Origin: DATFRY01 sp963764695
GTDB lineage: Bacteria; Myxococcota_A; Polyangia; Haliangiales; Haliangiaceae
Reading direction: 5' to 3'
DNA: 64,000 nucleotides
Assembly (NCBI GenBank): GCA_963764695.1
Contig: CAVXTW010000001.1
Coordinates: 868,001 to 932,000 of the forward strand
The notes beneath the pieces were generated by a model. That model did no database searches. It was not told the DNA's origin and saw only the letters and a program-made list of their open reading frames with translations. The translations under genes were made by a program, and so were the position numbers. Positions 62,522-64,000 of the stretch are shown here, piece by piece (the stretch's first letter is position 1; the number at the start of each line of letters is the position of its first letter).

Positions 62522-62944
62522 TCAGACGTCGATGATGACACGGGCGCGCCAGCCGGACGGCGCGCGCTCCAGCGCCAGGTCGTGATAGGTGGCGCTCTTG
62601 AGCTCGGCGACCACCCGGTCGTGGCCGTCCGGCTCGCCGCGCGCGCTGGCGTGCAGCCCGATCTCGCCGTCGAGCGAGATGGCGGCGGTGCGGAACAGAA
62701 AGCCGCCGGCCACCGCGGCCACGATGATCTCGTTGAGCCACTGCACGAGCCGGTCGGCGGCGTCGACAGCGTCGATCGCGATGTCGCGGCCGGCGCGGTC
62801 GGCCACCTCGCCGCCATCGGTCAGGATCTCGATCACCGCCTCGGCGCCGGCGAGCAGCACATCTTCCTCGCTGTCGCCCCACAGCTCGAGGGCGATGTCG
62901 GCCGTGTGGTCGATCTGGCGATGGCCGCGCGGCACCCGCCGCAT
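62522..62944 (-). CDS. Archease, RtcB activator
   Basis: A 140-residue protein of the archease (UPF0211) family, which speeds RtcB guanylylation and turnover. It begins HRQIDHTADIALELWG, with the conserved metal-binding Asp/His of IDHTAD, and ends with ATYHDLALERAPSGWRARVIIDV. The ATG at 62944 gives the family-standard start. It is the first gene of archease-rtcB-phosphoesterase and is divergent from the cytochrome gene. Confidence 0.95.
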   Translation of the reverse strand: MRRVPRGHRQIDHTADIALELWGDSEEDVLLAGAEAVIEILTDGGEVADRAGRDIAIDAVDAADRLVQWLNEIIVAAVAGGFLFRTAAISLDGEIGLHASARGEPDGHDRVVAELKSATYHDLALERAPSGWRARVIIDV

Positions 62945-63003
62945 ACTAACCCAGCCGGTCGCGCACGCGGCGCCCGCGCCGTAACCGGCCGGTCTCACCA
63001 GCG

Positions 63004-63009
63004 TATAGT
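63004..63009 (+). promoter_or_regulatory. Leaderless-type -10 box TATAGT for the cytochrome gene
   Basis: TATAGT is followed by CCGCCG and the ATG at 63016, a 6-nt spacing identical to that of pdxH. No ribosome site is present. Confidence 0.5.
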
Positions 63010-63015
63010 CCGCCG

Positions 63016-64000
63016 ATGCCGATATCGGTGACCGCCACGCTGGGGGTGCTCTTCCTGGTCCTGGCCTTCGTGTCAACCTACCTGATGTTCCGCTTCTGGG
63101 GGTATCCGTACGACAAGGAGCGCAAGAAGAGCGAATGCCCGCAGTGGAAGATGAACATCCACCGGGCGGTCGGCTACTCCTACGCGGGTGTCTACGTGGT
63201 GATGATGACGCAGATGGTGCCGCGGCTCTGGGAGTACCAGGTCGAGTTCCCGGCCCGCACCGTCGCTCACATCATGCTGGGCTTCACCATCGGCGTGCTC
63301 CTGCTGCTCAAGATCTCCATCCTGCGCTGGTTCCGCCACTTCGAGGAGTGGATGCCGGCCATCGGCGTGGGCCTCTTGACCTGCACCGTGCTGCTGAGCG
63401 GGCTGTCGCTGCCGTTCGTCGTGCGCGAGCAGGCCATCGCGTCGGCCGAGGAGACGTTCAGCCCCGAGAACCGCACGCGCGTGCGCCAGCTGCTGGCCAC
63501 GGCAGGCTTCCCCGAGGGCACCGACCTGGACCGGCTATCCGGCGCGCGCGAGCTGCGCCACGGCCGCCGCGTGCTGCTCGAGGAGTGCACCTTCTGCCAC
63601 GATCTCAGGACCGCGATCTCGCGCCCGCGCACGCCCGGCGACTGGGTGCGCACGGTGCAGCGCATGGCCGAGAAGCCGACCCTCGGGCCGCACATCGGCC
63701 CGGAGGAGGCGCACGCGGCGGCGGCCTACCTGGTGGCGATCACGCCGGAGCTGCAGCGATCGGCGAAGTCCAAGCGCGCCGAGGACATGGAGAAGGAGGA
63801 GTCGCTGCAGGCGGCCACCGACCTGAACGACGAGGGCGGCGACGCGGCCGACGCGGAGAAGGCAGACGACGTCGACTCGAAGAAGGACTCGAAGGATGCC
63901 GAGCCGGCGGTCGCCAGCGCCGAGCCGAAGCCGAAGAGGTCGCCGCCGGATGCGGCCGCGGCCAAGAAGGAGTTCGAGCAGACCTGCTCCAAGTGCCACG
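63016..64000 (+). CDS. Membrane-anchored cytochrome c with at least two haem sites, cut by window edge
   Basis: About 328 residues before the window ends. Three or four N-terminal membrane segments (VTATLGVLFLVLAFVSTYLMF; VGYSYAGVYVVMMTQMV; IMLGFTIGVLLLLKISIL; IGVGLLTCTVLLSGLSLPFVV) precede a periplasmic part with a first haem motif CTFCH near residue 195, a charged Lys/Glu/Asp-rich linker, and a second motif CSKCH at the very end of the window. It is likely a respiratory or electron-shuttle cytochrome; the partner is outside the window. Start chosen from the ATG after the TATAGT box. Confidence 0.85.
   Translation, partial: MPISVTATLGVLFLVLAFVSTYLMFRFWGYPYDKERKKSECPQWKMNIHRAVGYSYAGVYVVMMTQMVPRLWEYQVEFPARTVAHIMLGFTIGVLLLLKISILRWFRHFEEWMPAIGVGLLTCTVLLSGLSLPFVVREQAIASAEETFSPENRTRVRQLLATAGFPEGTDLDRLSGARELRHGRRVLLEECTFCHDLRTAISRPRTPGDWVRTVQRMAEKPTLGPHIGPEEAHAAAAYLVAITPELQRSAKSKRAEDMEKEESLQAATDLNDEGGDAADAEKADDVDSKKDSKDAEPAVASAEPKPKRSPPDAAAAKKEFEQTCSKCH

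Overview
The window is very GC-rich, densely coded chromosomal DNA with no rRNA, tRNA, CRISPR array, phage or insertion sequence that I could recognise. The gene mix fits a large-genome myxobacterium-like organism (Myxococcota, formerly Deltaproteobacteria): a Ser/Thr kinase with a C-terminal PEGA-like domain, a cysteine-rich branched-chain-type binding lipoprotein, a PadR/ADOP permease pair, HEAT-repeat proteins, an exosortase, and many small lipoproteins. This assignment is inferred from gene content, not from a marker phylogeny.

Layout. 1-12 kb is mixed metabolism: a membrane protein cut by the window edge, an acyl-CoA dehydrogenase, a ferredoxin-NADP reductase, a QueA-like/SDR pair divergent from an XRE-cupin regulator across a palindromic operator, a Vgb-like propeller, a 211-bp inverted repeat, a 909-residue HEAT protein, a DUF1990 protein, an arylamine N-acetyltransferase, membrane proteins and a transglycosylase (MtgA).

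13-31.5 kb is the centrepiece: a complete locus for a group 1h (actinobacterial-type, atmospheric-H2) [NiFe] hydrogenase. It has one large subunit (HhyL), two small-subunit paralogues (HhyS) about 11 kb apart, a NifU-like protein without its cysteines, hypA-hypB-nickel permease on the plus strand, hypF-hypC-hypD-SIS isomerase-hypE on the minus strand, and a downstream accessory block (DUF5947, DUF6084, a 449-residue protein, a maturation protease, a 34-residue membrane peptide, a YceI-like protein). A PAS-SpoIIE phosphatase and a HATPase-STAS protein sit tail to tail in the middle and look like a partner-switching regulator of the locus.

31-49.9 kb holds an exosortase with a VIT/vWA protein as its likely substrate, adk-leuS-moaB, a GGQ release-factor-like protein, lipoproteins, a DUF6600 protein, an S41 peptidase and small hypotheticals. 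50-57.4 kb carries kinase-TPR-binding lipoprotein and PadR-ADOP pairs. 57.5-64 kb has pdxH, a second acyl-CoA dehydrogenase, an RNA-repair operon (archease-rtcB-metallophosphoesterase), and a membrane-anchored multihaem-type cytochrome c cut by the right edge.

Two window-wide properals matter for reading the annotation. Five genes carry six frame breaks, all of the same type (one extra base or two missing), which suggests sequence error as much as decay. At least seven genes have a TANNNT-like -10 box 6-7 nt before the start codon and no Shine-Dalgarno sequence, so they are probably translated from leaderless mRNA; I used this to choose starts.
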